The notes below the pieces were generated by a model. It did not search any database. It saw nothing but the letters and a program-made list of their open reading frames with translations, and was not told the DNA's origin. Of a stretch of 35,884 nt of DNA, positions 1 to 7,158 are shown one piece after another. The translations under genes were made by a program, and so were the position numbers. Every line of letters starts with the position of its first letter. Within the stretch, counting starts at the first letter, position 1. The stretch is from Thermococcaceae archaeon (lineage in GTDB: Archaea > Methanobacteriota_B > Thermococci > Thermococcales > Thermococcaceae): assembly GCA_030156945.1 (NCBI GenBank), contig JASGLT010000019.1, positions 1-35,884 of the forward strand, given 5' to 3'.

Positions 1-1247
1 AACTTACCAAAAAGCTGGAGGGTCCTTCCCTGCAGTTTGAGTCATACTTTTCCGAAAAGGCCCTTAAGATGAAGGCTTCGGAAATTAGGGAGCTCCTAAA
101 GCTTGTAGAAACTAGCGATGTAATCTCTCTTGCCGGAGGTTTGCCTGCCCCGGAAACCTTCCCCGTTGAGGTCATAAAGGAGATAACTAAGGAAGTTCTC
201 TCAAAGCACGCTGACAAGGCCCTCCAGTACGGAACGACCAAGGGCTTCACCCCGCTCCGCCTTGCCCTGGCCAGGTGGATGGAAAAGCGCTACGGAATCC
301 CGATGAGCAAGGTAGAGGTGATGATAGTCGCCGGAAGTCAGCAGGCCCTCGACCTGATAGGAAGGGTCTTCATTGATCCTGGAGACATCGTGGTGGTTGA
401 GGCGCCCACCTATCTGGCCGCCCTGAACGCCTTCAAGTTCTACGAGCCGGAGTTCGTCTCAATACCTATGGACGACGACGGAATGAAAGTCGACCTCCTC
501 GAAGAGAAGCTCAAAAAGCTGAAAGCCGAAGGCAAGAGGGTTAAATTCGTTTACACCGTCTCAACCTTCCAGAATCCAGCTGGAGTAACCATGAGCCTAG
601 AGAGGAGGAAGCACCTCATAGAGCTGGCCAGCGAGTACGACTTCCTCATCGTTGAGGACAACCCGTACAGCGAGCTCCGCTATTCGGGCGAACCGATACC
701 CCCGATAAAGCATTTCGACGATGAAGGTCGTGTTATCTACCTCGGCACCTTCTCAAAGATATTCGCCCCCGGCTTCCGCCTTGGATGGGTCTCGGCTCAC
801 CCGCACTTCATCAGGAAGATGGAGATAGCAAAGCAGGCTGTTGACCTCTGTGCGAACCCGTTCGGTCAGGTGATAGCTTGGAAGTATGTGGAAGACGGCC
901 ACCTCGACAGGCACATTCCAAGGGTCATCGAGTTCTACAAGCCGAGGAGGGATGCAATGCTGGAGGCCCTTGAGGAGTACATGCCTGAAGGCGTCAGATG
1001 GACGAAGCCAGACGGAGGTATGTTCATCTGGGTGACCCTCCCCGAGGGCATCGACACCAAGCTCATGATGGAGAAGGCCGTCGCCAAGGGCGTTGCCTAC
1101 GTGCCCGGTGAGGCTTTCTTTGCCCACAGGGACGTCAAGAACACAATGAGGCTTAACTTCACCTACGTCCCGGAGGAAAAGATAAGGGAAGGCGTCAGGA
1201 GGCTGGCAGAAGTTATTGAAGAGGAGATGAAAAAACTGAAAGCCTGA
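1..1247 (+). CDS. PLP-dependent aminotransferase, 5' end cut by window edge
   Basis: A fold-type I PLP aminotransferase of the class I/II group that includes aromatic and 2-aminoadipate (LysN-like) enzymes; it would move an amino group between an amino acid and 2-oxoglutarate in the cytoplasm. The internal ATG at 69 is probably not the start: the frame is open from base 3, and residues just before it (FSEKALKMKASEIRELLKL) read as the normal N-terminus of Thermococcales homologues, so the gene begins upstream of the window. Visible motifs are SLAGGLP (substrate-binding loop), GSQQALDL (phosphate-binding turn), FQNPAG with the PLP-binding Asn, VEDNPYSELRY (Asp to the pyridine nitrogen, then Tyr), GTFSKIFAPGFRLGW with the Schiff-base Lys, and the C-terminal MRLNFTYV with the carboxylate-binding Arg. 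Family is secure; the preferred substrate cannot be read from sequence. Confidence 0.93.
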   Translation, partial: LTKKLEGPSLQFESYFSEKALKMKASEIRELLKLVETSDVISLAGGLPAPETFPVEVIKEITKEVLSKHADKALQYGTTKGFTPLRLALARWMEKRYGIPMSKVEVMIVAGSQQALDLIGRVFIDPGDIVVVEAPTYLAALNAFKFYEPEFVSIPMDDDGMKVDLLEEKLKKLKAEGKRVKFVYTVSTFQNPAGVTMSLERRKHLIELASEYDFLIVEDNPYSELRYSGEPIPPIKHFDDEGRVIYLGTFSKIFAPGFRLGWVSAHPHFIRKMEIAKQAVDLCANPFGQVIAWKYVEDGHLDRHIPRVIEFYKPRRDAMLEALEEYMPEGVRWTKPDGGMFIWVTLPEGIDTKLMMEKAVAKGVAYVPGEAFFAHRDVKNTMRLNFTYVPEEKIREGVRRLAEVIEEEMKKLKA

Positions 1248-1268
1248 TTTTATTTTTATTGCTTTTTC
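1248..1268 (+). terminator. T-rich archaeal terminator
   Basis: Directly after the aminotransferase stop codon the plus strand runs through three T-rich blocks (ttttatttttattgcttttt). Intrinsic termination in Thermococcales needs only such T tracts. The convergent radical SAM gene ends at 1269, so the tract is the whole spacer. Confidence 0.55.
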
Positions 1269-2111
1269 TCATGGGGGCACCAAGTGGGATCCATCACAGG
1301 TTGGGTAGGAGCGATAGCCCTCCCTACAGGAACCAAAGGTTATCCCCCTTTCAGTGATCTTTCTCTCAGCTTCACGCAATATTCTGAACCTGAACTCCCT
1401 TGGGAGGTAGTAGTAGCCCCCGATTTTCTCACCCTTCTCGTAGAGAGGCCATAGCCTGGACATCAAGTCGGGAAACTTGGCCTCCATCCTCCTCCTCGAG
1501 TCTGGCCTCAGCTTTAAGGTGGAGACTATGATGTGGCTAACAAAATCGAGGGCATCGAGGGTTTTATCAAAGTCCTCCCAGGTAAAAAAGGGGATTATGG
1601 GATCTATTCTGGCATAAACTGGAATCCCCTCATCCTTCGCTGCCCTGAGGGCCCTTATCCTCTCCCGGGGAGACGGAGCATTCGGCTCAAGAAGTCTGGC
1701 TTTTTTCTCGTCAACGGTTGTCACCGTAATCCCAACGGCACATTTGAGCTCCCTCAAAATGTCGAGATCCCTTTCAAAAATGTCGGATTTCGTGAGGATG
1801 ATGCACCTGACTCCGTAACGCCGGAAAAGCTTCAGAACCTGCCGGGTTATGCCGAGTTCCCTCTCCAACGTGGGATAAGGATCTGAAGAGTATGAAAGGG
1901 CTATCAAATGCCTCTTATCAAAGCTCCTAAGCTCCCTTTCAAGCTTTGGAAGCAAGCCCTCCTTTATCCTAACCTGGAAAGCTTTGGGTATGTAGCTCGT
2001 TATGTAGCAGTAAACGCATGCGTGGTCACAGCCCGTGTAGACGTTCAGGGTGTACTTGAAGGGGCACGTGCACAGCTTTGACTTCCAGGGATCAAACGGA
2101 CGTATGTACAT
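1269..2111 (-). CDS. Radical SAM protein, spore photoproduct lyase-like (SplB/Rv2578c group)
   Basis: A radical S-adenosylmethionine enzyme. The CxxxCxxC motif is seen as CDHACVYCY near residue 30 from the start chosen here, and binds the 4Fe-4S cluster that cleaves SAM. The layout (short N-terminal segment, FKYTLNVYTGCDHAC, then a partial TIM barrel with SYSSDPYPTLE and ARIDPIIPF) is that of the SplB-like 'DNA repair photolyase' family, whose archaeal members have no proven substrate. I start at ATG 2111 (MYIRPFDPWKS, 280 aa): it is about 25 bases from the TATA-like element at 2133-2140, whereas the longer frame begins with TTG at 2153 upstream of that element. It is divergent from the OsmC gene and convergent with the aminotransferase. 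The family call is strong, the function open. Confidence 0.85.
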   Translation of the reverse strand: MYIRPFDPWKSKLCTCPFKYTLNVYTGCDHACVYCYITSYIPKAFQVRIKEGLLPKLERELRSFDKRHLIALSYSSDPYPTLERELGITRQVLKLFRRYGVRCIILTKSDIFERDLDILRELKCAVGITVTTVDEKKARLLEPNAPSPRERIRALRAAKDEGIPVYARIDPIIPFFTWEDFDKTLDALDFVSHIIVSTLKLRPDSRRRMEAKFPDLMSRLWPLYEKGEKIGGYYYLPREFRFRILREAERKITERGITFGSCREGYRSYPTCDGSHLVPP

Positions 2112-2130
2112 CACCGTAGGTTTAGGAAAG

Positions 2131-2142
2131 ACCTTTAAATCA
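2131..2142. promoter_or_regulatory. Shared TATA element between radical SAM and OsmC genes
   Basis: The sequence acctttaaatca contains TTTAAA, which reads the same on both strands. Its centre (about 2137) is about 26 bases from ATG 2111 on the minus strand and about 34 bases from GTG 2171 on the plus strand, so one TATA box could serve both divergent genes, one nearly leaderless and one with a short leader containing GGTGG. Inferred from spacing only. Confidence 0.45.
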
Positions 2143-2170
2143 CTTCTCCCCAAGATGAACGGTGGTTGAT

Positions 2171-2590
2171 GTGTCAGAACCCGTAAAGGGAAAGGTGGAA
2201 TGGTTTAAGGACTACCAGTTCATAGGGGGAATAGAGGGCGATAAGTGCTCCGTGATACTCGGTGAGGGCGGGATAAGTCCAATGAAGCTCCTGCTTCTGA
2301 GTGTGGCCGGATGCACGGCCTACGATGTGGTCATGATACTGAAAAAGATGAGAGAGCCAATTGAAGGGCTTGAAGTCGAGATAAGTGGGGAGAGGAGGGA
2401 GGAGCACCCCAGGATTTACGAGAAGGTCCACCTGCACTACAGAATATACGGGAGAGTTGATGAAAACAAGGCAAAAAGAGCCATTGAACTCAGTCAGGAC
2501 AAATACTGCTCCGCAAGCGCCCATGTGAAGCTGAGCGGGGCCGATGTTACCTATTCATTCGAGATAATTCCGGAGAAGTGCGGGGATTAA
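2171..2590 (+). CDS. OsmC/Ohr family protein
   Basis: A 139-residue protein of the OsmC/Ohr superfamily; members reduce organic hydroperoxides with two cysteines in the cytoplasm. The family core is visible: the ISPMKLLLLSVAGCTAYDVVMIL helix carrying the first Cys, the basic strand EVEISGERREEHPRIYEKVHLHYRI, and the second Cys helix AIELSQDKYCSASAHVKLSG, followed by the closing strand DVTYSFEII. Both cysteines are present, so a peroxidase role is possible, although many archaeal OsmC-like proteins have no tested substrate. The start is taken at GTG 2171 because GGTGG at 2161-2165 is then a correctly spaced ribosome binding site; GTG 2162 would add three residues and lies inside that site. It stands alone, 41 bases before the MarC gene. 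Confidence 0.88.
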   Translation: MSEPVKGKVEWFKDYQFIGGIEGDKCSVILGEGGISPMKLLLLSVAGCTAYDVVMILKKMREPIEGLEVEISGERREEHPRIYEKVHLHYRIYGRVDENKAKRAIELSQDKYCSASAHVKLSGADVTYSFEIIPEKCGD

Positions 2591-2631
2591 CTTTTTAACT
2601 ATTTCTTTTCTGATCTCTCTCCGGTGATAGC

Positions 2632-3273
2632 GTGATAGAGCTGATCAAGTATTTTGTGCTTCTCTACGGCGGTCTTTTCGCGATAACCAACCCCATCGGT
2701 GCAGTCCCAGTGTTCCTCAGCGTCACCCACGACCTGTCCTCGAGAGTAAGGCGGGAGATAGCGACGAAGACCTCGATAACCGTTGTTGCAACCCTCGTAA
2801 TATTCGCACTAATCGGTGAGTGGATTTTCAAGTTCTTCGGCTCAAGCACCGACGCCTTTGCCATTGCCGGGGGTATTCTTCTGTTCAAGATGGCAATGGA
2901 AATGCTCTCCGGAAAGCTGTCCTCCGTAAAGATAAGTACCGAAGAGGAAGAGGAGTTCAGCGAGGAAGTCGTTACGCTGGAAGAGGTCGCCATAATGCCC
3001 CTCGCAATTCCCCTAATTTCGGGACCTGGAGCGATTACCACCGTTATGCTCTACATGGCAAAGAGCAGTCACCTCTCCGAGAAGGCGACTGTGATAGCAA
3101 GCATAGCAGCGATAGGCTTTACGGTGTGGATAATACTCTGCTCCTCCAACAGGATTCAGAAGAGTCTCGGAAGGGTGGGCATAAAGGTCATGACGAGGAT
3201 GATGGGTCTCATACTGACCTCGATGGCAGTTCAGATGATAATCAACGGAATAAAAGGGGCTTTCGGCCTCTGA
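2632..3273 (+). CDS. MarC/SnatA family neutral amino acid transporter
   Basis: A 213-residue integral membrane protein of the MarC family (PF01914), six predicted membrane helices. A Thermococcus member, SnatA, was reported to transport small neutral amino acids such as glycine and alanine, so uptake is the best guess, although bacterial MarC proteins act as exporters. The hallmark first helix FAITNPIGAVPVFLSVT with the NPIG turn is present, as is its inverted counterpart MPLAIPLISGPGAITTVM. A charged loop rich in Glu (STEEEEEFSEE) separates the two halves. GTG at 2632 follows ccGGTGATag, a strong ribosome binding site; a TTTTTAAC TATA-like stretch lies at about 2591-2600. The DUF1884 gene follows 58 bases downstream, with its own promoter-like sequence. 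Confidence 0.9.
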   Translation: MIELIKYFVLLYGGLFAITNPIGAVPVFLSVTHDLSSRVRREIATKTSITVVATLVIFALIGEWIFKFFGSSTDAFAIAGGILLFKMAMEMLSGKLSSVKISTEEEEEFSEEVVTLEEVAIMPLAIPLISGPGAITTVMLYMAKSSHLSEKATVIASIAAIGFTVWIILCSSNRIQKSLGRVGIKVMTRMMGLILTSMAVQMIINGIKGAFGL

Positions 3274-3288
3274 AAACCCTCATCTCAT

Positions 3289-3301
3289 CAACATTTTTAA
3301 A
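3289..3301 (+). promoter_or_regulatory. TATA box of the DUF1884 gene
   Basis: The AT block aacatttttaaac is centred about 26 bases before a predicted start of transcription near 3322, followed by GGTG at 3322-3325 and ATG at 3332. This gives the small gene its own promoter rather than making it a simple tail of the MarC transcript. Confidence 0.5.
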
Positions 3302-3331
3302 CCCCTTGGATAAATTAAACCGGTGCTCAAA

Positions 3332-3613
3332 ATGCGCGGCGAGTTGATAAGAATTCTCAGCTCTGTAGAGGAAAAGGCCAACGAACTGAAGCTCGAGGGA
3401 TACGAGCCCGACCTCGTCCTTGTTGGAAGGAAGGCCTACGAATTCATAAAAGCCCAGGTGAATGAGGAGTTCGGCGGTGAGGATGAAGTATCCGAGCTCT
3501 CGGGCCTGAAGGTAAGGATTCTCGAGGAGCTAGAGGAAGATGCCGTGGTTCTGGATACGAAAGCTTTAGGTTATCTGCCAGGGGGAGCGAGGCGTTTTAA
3601 AGTTGTTAAATAA
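3332..3613 (+). CDS. DUF1884 (PF08967) protein, candidate A-domain encapsulin
   Basis: A 93-residue acidic protein. Its ends match what I recall of DUF1884, a family nearly confined to Thermococcales and relatives with one Pyrococcus furiosus crystal structure: N-terminal RGELIRILSSVEEKANELK helix, a central LVGRKAYEFIKAQ helix, and a C-terminal strand series ending DAVVLDTKALGYLPGGARR. Published surveys of virus-derived compartments place this family as isolated HK97 capsid A-domains ('family 4 encapsulins'). The C-terminal pattern (short strand, GLKVRILEEL, DAVVLD, then a basic end) fits the end of an HK97-type A-domain. I use ATG 3332 because GGTG at 3322 is then a proper ribosome binding site. 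The stop overlaps the convergent CitG gene by 8 bases. No enzyme that would be obvious cargo lies beside it; MarC is upstream. Confidence 0.7.
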   Translation: MRGELIRILSSVEEKANELKLEGYEPDLVLVGRKAYEFIKAQVNEEFGGEDEVSELSGLKVRILEELEEDAVVLDTKALGYLPGGARRFKVVK

Positions 3614-4523
3614 CCATCCAGACCTTCCCGTCTCTAATCTCTATTCTTGCCCCCTTCAGGATTAAAAGGCTCAATGCAACCGCCATGACGTCCGCAAGGC
3701 TCCCAGGGTTCCTGAGGTCGCCCTTCTCACTCATGAAGCGCTCAAACTCGTCCATCGAGAGCCTGCCCTCAAGAAGCTCCCCCGCCTTTTTCCTAACCAG
3801 CTCGGCCTCTTCAATTCCCCCCTTTCTGGCTATTAGAGTGTCCGGCCTTTCACTAAGGAGTTCCAGGAAAGCTCTTAAAACGGCATCCTCAAATGGCGCC
3901 TCCCTGGCCAGCTCATAAACCCTCCCAAAGGTTTTGTAGCTCAGCTCGTAGCCGTTTAGCCACTCGCAAAAGACAAGCTCCCTCTCACAGCTTATTTCAG
4001 CCAGCCTCTCCAGGTTTACTCTGTCCCGGAACAGCTCCCTGAAGGACTCGTCAGAATACACGTCGTACTTAACCCCCCTGGCAACTCCCTTGGGGTTTGC
4101 TATCCTTATTGCCGAGTACAGCTCCATGGTGTCCCTCACAGTCGACTCCCCAACAAGTAGCTTAGCCTTCTCCCTCGCCTCCAATATGTGCCTCGACATC
4201 CCCATAGCCACCACAAGAGGGACTGAAAGCACTATAACTCCAAAATTTGGATTCGCATCCTGGCTCTCCCTGGATTTCTGAACGGCCCTCTTTATCAGTT
4301 CACCGAGTCCTGCCTCACTCGGCTGGAGGATGCCCTTCCTAATGAGCTCCCCCCTCTTTATGGCCTCGTAGTAGACTCCCATCAAGGCCGTGTTGGCCAT
4401 CAGGAAGTGGTAGAAGGTGAGGTCATCAAAATCCCTGAACCTGCTGACGTTTCCAGGCTTTGGCACGGCCGCCTCCAGCAGGGGGCCAAGAATAAACGCC
4501 CTAACAACGCTCCACCTGTCCAT
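3606..4523 (-). CDS. CitG/MdcB-family triphosphoribosyl-dephospho-CoA synthase homologue
   Basis: A 305-residue all-helical protein of the CitG family (PF01874, COG1767). Bacterial members make triphosphoribosyl-dephospho-CoA from ATP and dephospho-CoA, the prosthetic-group precursor of citrate lyase and malonate decarboxylase. Signature parts are visible: AAVPKPGNVSRFRDFDDLTFYHFL at the N-terminus, GVIVLSVPLVVAMG in the middle, and the C-terminal DLRNPGSLADVMAVALSLLIL, where the NPGSLAD block is typical. No citrate lyase or malonate decarboxylase gene is in the window, and many archaea keep this protein without either, so its real product is uncertain. Its ATG at 4523 abuts the stop of the small membrane protein at 4524, making it the last gene of a four-gene operon that begins at 5948. 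It overlaps the DUF1884 gene tail to tail by 8 bases. Confidence 0.82.
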   Translation of the reverse strand: MDRWSVVRAFILGPLLEAAVPKPGNVSRFRDFDDLTFYHFLMANTALMGVYYEAIKRGELIRKGILQPSEAGLGELIKRAVQKSRESQDANPNFGVIVLSVPLVVAMGMSRHILEAREKAKLLVGESTVRDTMELYSAIRIANPKGVARGVKYDVYSDESFRELFRDRVNLERLAEISCERELVFCEWLNGYELSYKTFGRVYELAREAPFEDAVLRAFLELLSERPDTLIARKGGIEEAELVRKKAGELLEGRLSMDEFERFMSEKGDLRNPGSLADVMAVALSLLILKGARIEIRDGKVWMVI

Positions 4524-4751
4524 TTACACCACCAGGTACAGGATGAGGTAAACCACATACAAAGCAATCACGAGCTTCCTCAGAGGTTTTTTCGCGAGGA
4601 GATATAGCCCGGCGCTCAAAGCTGTGACTCCCCAGAAAGCGTTCTTGATGTAGGGCGCCCAGGGGCGCAGAAGATCAAGGAAAGAGGGGTTGAGCTCCCT
4701 AAGAAGAAGGACACCCCCGATGATGACGAGTACGAGTCCAATCAACCTCAC
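4524..4751 (-). CDS. Small membrane protein, three helices
   Basis: A 75-residue hydrophobic protein with no family I recognise. Three membrane segments are visible: LIGLVLVIIGGVLLL near the start, NAFWGVTALSAGLYLLA in the middle, and KLVIALYVVYLILYLVV at the very end, with PLRK between the last two. I start at GTG 4751, which follows GGGGTGATTGAT; a GTG at 4760 would add three residues but lies inside that ribosome binding site and overlaps the PspC stop. It sits between the PspC gene and the CitG gene in one operon, which suggests a role at the membrane together with PspC. Confidence 0.65.
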   Translation of the reverse strand: MRLIGLVLVIIGGVLLLRELNPSFLDLLRPWAPYIKNAFWGVTALSAGLYLLAKKPLRKLVIALYVVYLILYLVV

Positions 4752-4752
4752 A

Positions 4753-5187
4753 TCAATCACCCCTAACCAGGAGTATTAGACCGATAATAAGGAGCACTAT
4801 AGCAAGGAGCGTTCTTCCACCCAGCGGCCAGATGAAAACCAGCGGGAACAGCGACGAGGCTATAAGCAGGGCTCCGATGATCACAAGTATTAAGGCCAGC
4901 GTCTTCACCGTTTCCTCGCTGGAAAAAACTTCTTTCGTCTTCTTTTCAGCCTCGTCTACAACCTCCCTGAGCCTCTCAGAAACTTCCTTTTCTTCCTCCC
5001 CCTCTTCCTCGGGCATCACGAGTGCAGCGAGGAAGTACAGAATCAGCATAGCCCCGGGGTTCAAAACGAACAGAACCACGAAGACAAGCCTTACTAACGT
5101 TGGATCGACTTCAAGGTACTCGGCAATCCCCCCCAGAACACCGAGGAACATCCTTTCTTTCTTTGACCTCACGAGTTTCTTCGCCAT
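4753..5187 (-). CDS. PspC domain membrane protein
   Basis: A 144-residue protein with an N-terminal PspC domain (PF04024): KKLVRSKKERMFLGVLGGIAEYLEVDPTLVRLVFVV, then the membrane helix VLNPGAMLILYFLAALVMPEEE. PspC is the membrane sensor of the bacterial phage-shock response; in archaea the partner is unknown. After a highly charged linker rich in Glu and Lys (about residues 60-95), two more hydrophobic helices follow (TLALILVIIGALLIASSLF and TLLAIVLLIIGLILLVRG). ATG 5187 is preceded by GGTGAGAG. It is 38 bases after the toastrack-like gene; PspC and toastrack (DUF4097/DUF2154-like) proteins are known neighbours in bacterial envelope-stress loci, so this operon looks like an archaeal version. 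Confidence 0.85.
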   Translation of the reverse strand: MAKKLVRSKKERMFLGVLGGIAEYLEVDPTLVRLVFVVLFVLNPGAMLILYFLAALVMPEEEGEEEKEVSERLREVVDEAEKKTKEVFSSEETVKTLALILVIIGALLIASSLFPLVFIWPLGGRTLLAIVLLIIGLILLVRGD

Positions 5188-5225
5188 TCTCTCACCAGCA
5201 ATAAAAAGGGTTCATGGCTTAAAAA

Positions 5226-5948
5226 TCATTCCTCAACTCTGACCCTCCCCACAACATCTGAGATCCTCACCACCAGGGGAGTTCCCTCACCTCTATGTTC
5301 ATTTTCAACTTTTCCCACAACATCGCCCACATAAATCCAAACCGAAAAGTTCTCCGGAATCGATACTTCAACGTCCCCCACCACGTCTTCAATCGAAACA
5401 TCACCCGCCGCTCGAATGCGAACATCTCCAACGAGGTCTTTAATCCCATAACTCGCAAGCGTGAGGGACTCCACGTCCCCAACGACGTTCTCAAAAGTCA
5501 CTCTCGATGCATTAGCCGAGATGGTGTAATCACCTATCGAATCCCGGACCAACAGGTAATCCAGCTCCCTTCCGACTTCAATTATAATGCGGCCGTTCTT
5601 GTACTCCGCACACACATTCCGCTCCCTGAACCCCATGGCAGTCTTCTCCTTCACCCTCGGACAGTATACTGTCAAAACGCCCTCTGAAACGTTGACTACT
5701 ACTGGCAAATTGCTCCTGACTTGCAGTCCTCCCTCACCCCCACCCACTATCAGGATGTCGGCAATTACATCCCTGATAACGACAGCCCCAGCTTCAAACT
5801 TCCCGAGCTCTCTAACGGGCCCAGCATCCTTCTTTGGGATGTAGCCCTCAAAGTGCTCGTAAACGAGTGCACCGGCAATTGCTCCCAGCACGACAACCGC
5901 CAACGCCAGCCCGAGAATAATGGGGAGAGTCCCAACTGCCCTTCGCAT
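5226..5948 (-). CDS. Membrane-anchored toastrack/DUF4097-like protein
   Basis: A 240-residue protein with one N-terminal membrane helix (LGLALAVVVLGAIAGALVYEHF, about residues 12-33) and an extracellular region of short repeated strands. The repeats are easy to see: VVGDVESLTL, LVGDVRIRA, VVGDVEVSI, VGDVVGKVE, DVVGRVRVEE, each carrying a (V)GDV core spaced about 20 residues apart. This is the one-sided beta-ladder of the toastrack/putative adhesin group, found beside PspC and Lia proteins. The start ATG 5948 follows CTGGTGAGAGT, and a TATATGG element on the minus strand near 5980 gives a promoter for the whole 5948-3606 operon. Function is inferred: likely an outside sensing or scaffold part of an envelope-stress system. 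Confidence 0.65.
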   Translation of the reverse strand: MRRAVGTLPIILGLALAVVVLGAIAGALVYEHFEGYIPKKDAGPVRELGKFEAGAVVIRDVIADILIVGGGEGGLQVRSNLPVVVNVSEGVLTVYCPRVKEKTAMGFRERNVCAEYKNGRIIIEVGRELDYLLVRDSIGDYTISANASRVTFENVVGDVESLTLASYGIKDLVGDVRIRAAGDVSIEDVVGDVEVSIPENFSVWIYVGDVVGKVENEHRGEGTPLVVRISDVVGRVRVEE

Positions 5949-5977
5949 ACTCTCACCAGTTCACTTTATGCTCCAGA

Positions 5978-5990
5978 ACCATATAAAGGT
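5978..5990 (-). promoter_or_regulatory. TATA box of the toastrack-PspC-CitG operon
   Basis: On the minus strand, acctttatatgg lies about 32-40 bases upstream of ATG 5948, right for a TATA box with a short leader carrying GGTGAGAG. No other promoter-like element is seen within the operon. Confidence 0.45.
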
Positions 5991-6058
5991 TACGCCAATC
6001 ATTAGTCATCACAAACGTCACATCTGGAGAAAAGAGTAAAGATCTGGAGAATAGAAAT

Positions 6059-6559
6059 TCACTTGAGGAGTTTTACGAACTCCCTCATCCAGGCGTAGAG
6101 GTCTCCAGGGTGCCTCGAGCTTACCCAGTTTCCGTCAACGACGACTTCAGCATCGATCCACTCTGCGCCAGCGTTCTTCACATCGTCCCTGATGGTCACG
6201 ACGCTGGTTCCCTTCCTGCCCTTCAGCACGCCCGCTGAAATGAGTATTTGCGGCCCGTGGCAGATGCTGGCAACGGGCTTTCCATCCTCGAACATCTTCT
6301 TGGTTATAGAGACGGCCTTCTCGTTCAGCCTGACGATCTCGGGTGCCCTTCCTCCCGGAAGAACCAGTGCATCGAACTCATCAGGATCAACCTCATCAAA
6401 GGCAAGGTCAACGTTGACCGTGTAGCCGTGCTTGCCCGTAATCTTACCCCTCTGGAAGCTGGCAACGTAGACCTCGTGGCCCTCCTCCTTGATTCTGTGA
6501 AGCGGGTATATCAGCTCAAGGTCTTCAAAACCATCGGCACTCAAAATCAGTACCTTCAT
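6059..6559 (-). CDS. PfpI/DJ-1 family intracellular cysteine peptidase or deglycase
   Basis: A 166-residue protein of the DJ-1/PfpI superfamily, the size of Pyrococcus PfpI and PH1704. The class I glutamine amidotransferase-like elbow is VASICHGPQILISAG with the nucleophile Cys100 and neighbouring His101; the acidic partner Glu74 is in PGGRAPEIV and Glu12 in ADGFEDLELIYP. All the known active residues of PH1704 are therefore present at the same numbers. Relatives form hexamers or dodecamers in the cytoplasm and degrade peptides; some also repair glyoxal-modified proteins. ATG 6559 follows GGAGGTGATTGAG, one of the best ribosome binding sites in the window; the frame is open 15 codons further but without such a site. 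It is a single gene. Confidence 0.93.
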   Translation of the reverse strand: MKVLILSADGFEDLELIYPLHRIKEEGHEVYVASFQRGKITGKHGYTVNVDLAFDEVDPDEFDALVLPGGRAPEIVRLNEKAVSITKKMFEDGKPVASICHGPQILISAGVLKGRKGTSVVTIRDDVKNAGAEWIDAEVVVDGNWVSSRHPGDLYAWMREFVKLLK

Positions 6560-6630
6560 CTCAATCACCTCCGTAACATTCAGATAAGGATAGAAACCAG
6601 ACATTTATAACCCTTACTGGGCAAAAATGG

Positions 6631-7083
6631 TCAGAGGGGGAGCTCATTGGTCTCTTTGTGGACCTTTAAAACCACCATTGTGTGTGTTGCCTCGACGCCG
6701 GGTATCGCCCCCATTTTATCAAGGAAGCTGTTAAGCTCCTCGCTGCTCCTCGTTCTTATCTTAACGAGCATGTCGTAGTTTCCAGTAGTCTCGTAGACCT
6801 CAACTATCTCCGGATACTTCTTAAGCTCCTCCGCAACCGAAGAGTACATTCCGGCCTTGCACTTAAAGAGAACCACAGCGAGTATGTGGAAACCGAGGGC
6901 CCCTGGATCGAGGATGACGGTGAACTTCTTTATAACCCCCCTCTCCTTAAGCCTCTTTATCCTCTCGTAGATAGTGGACTCAGCAAGCCCCACCTCTTTT
7001 GAAATCTCCCTCAGAGGAGTCCGCCCATTTTTCTGGAGGATGGCGAGGATTTTTCTGTCTACATCATCGAGAGTTCCCCTCAT
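6631..7083 (-). CDS. Lrp/AsnC family transcriptional regulator
   Basis: A 150-residue Lrp/AsnC (FFRP) regulator. The N-terminal helix-turn-helix is LDDVDRKILAILQKNGRTPLREISKEVGLAESTIYERIKRL with the usual GVIKKFTVILDP hinge strand, followed by the RAM/ACT-like domain that binds amino acids and builds dimers and octamers (LAVVLFKCKAG, VEVYETTGNYDMLVKIRTRS, GVEATHTMVVL). Start ATG 7083 follows GGTGGTGGTT; the frame runs 142 codons further upstream without a stop, but that part is the reverse complement of the GTPase gene. It is divergent from that gene. A perfect palindrome lies between its TATA box and start, as expected for autoregulation. The effector amino acid cannot be read from the sequence. 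Confidence 0.92.
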   Translation of the reverse strand: MRGTLDDVDRKILAILQKNGRTPLREISKEVGLAESTIYERIKRLKERGVIKKFTVILDPGALGFHILAVVLFKCKAGMYSSVAEELKKYPEIVEVYETTGNYDMLVKIRTRSSEELNSFLDKMGAIPGVEATHTMVVLKVHKETNELPL

Positions 7084-7095
7084 AACCACCACCAG

Positions 7096-7109
7096 CGAAA
7101 AATTTTTCG
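7096..7109. promoter_or_regulatory. Perfect palindrome, candidate Lrp autoregulatory operator
   Basis: CGAAAAATTTTTCG is a perfect 14-base palindrome placed 12 bases upstream of the Lrp ATG and just downstream of its minus-strand TATA box (tttatatag at about 7115-7123), so it would overlap the transcription start. P. furiosus LrpA represses its own gene from a site in the same place. Inference from position and symmetry. Confidence 0.5.
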
Positions 7110-7143
7110 AAGCCCTATATAAACCTGCCGATAGGCGGCTAAG

Positions 7144-7158
7144 CATACTTTTATAAAA
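7144..7158 (+). promoter_or_regulatory. TATA box of the GTPase gene
   Basis: catacttttataaaa contains TTTTATAAAA about 45 bases upstream of ATG 7199. The leader then carries GGGGGAGGAG, a purine-rich ribosome binding site ending 2 bases before the ATG. Confidence 0.55.
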
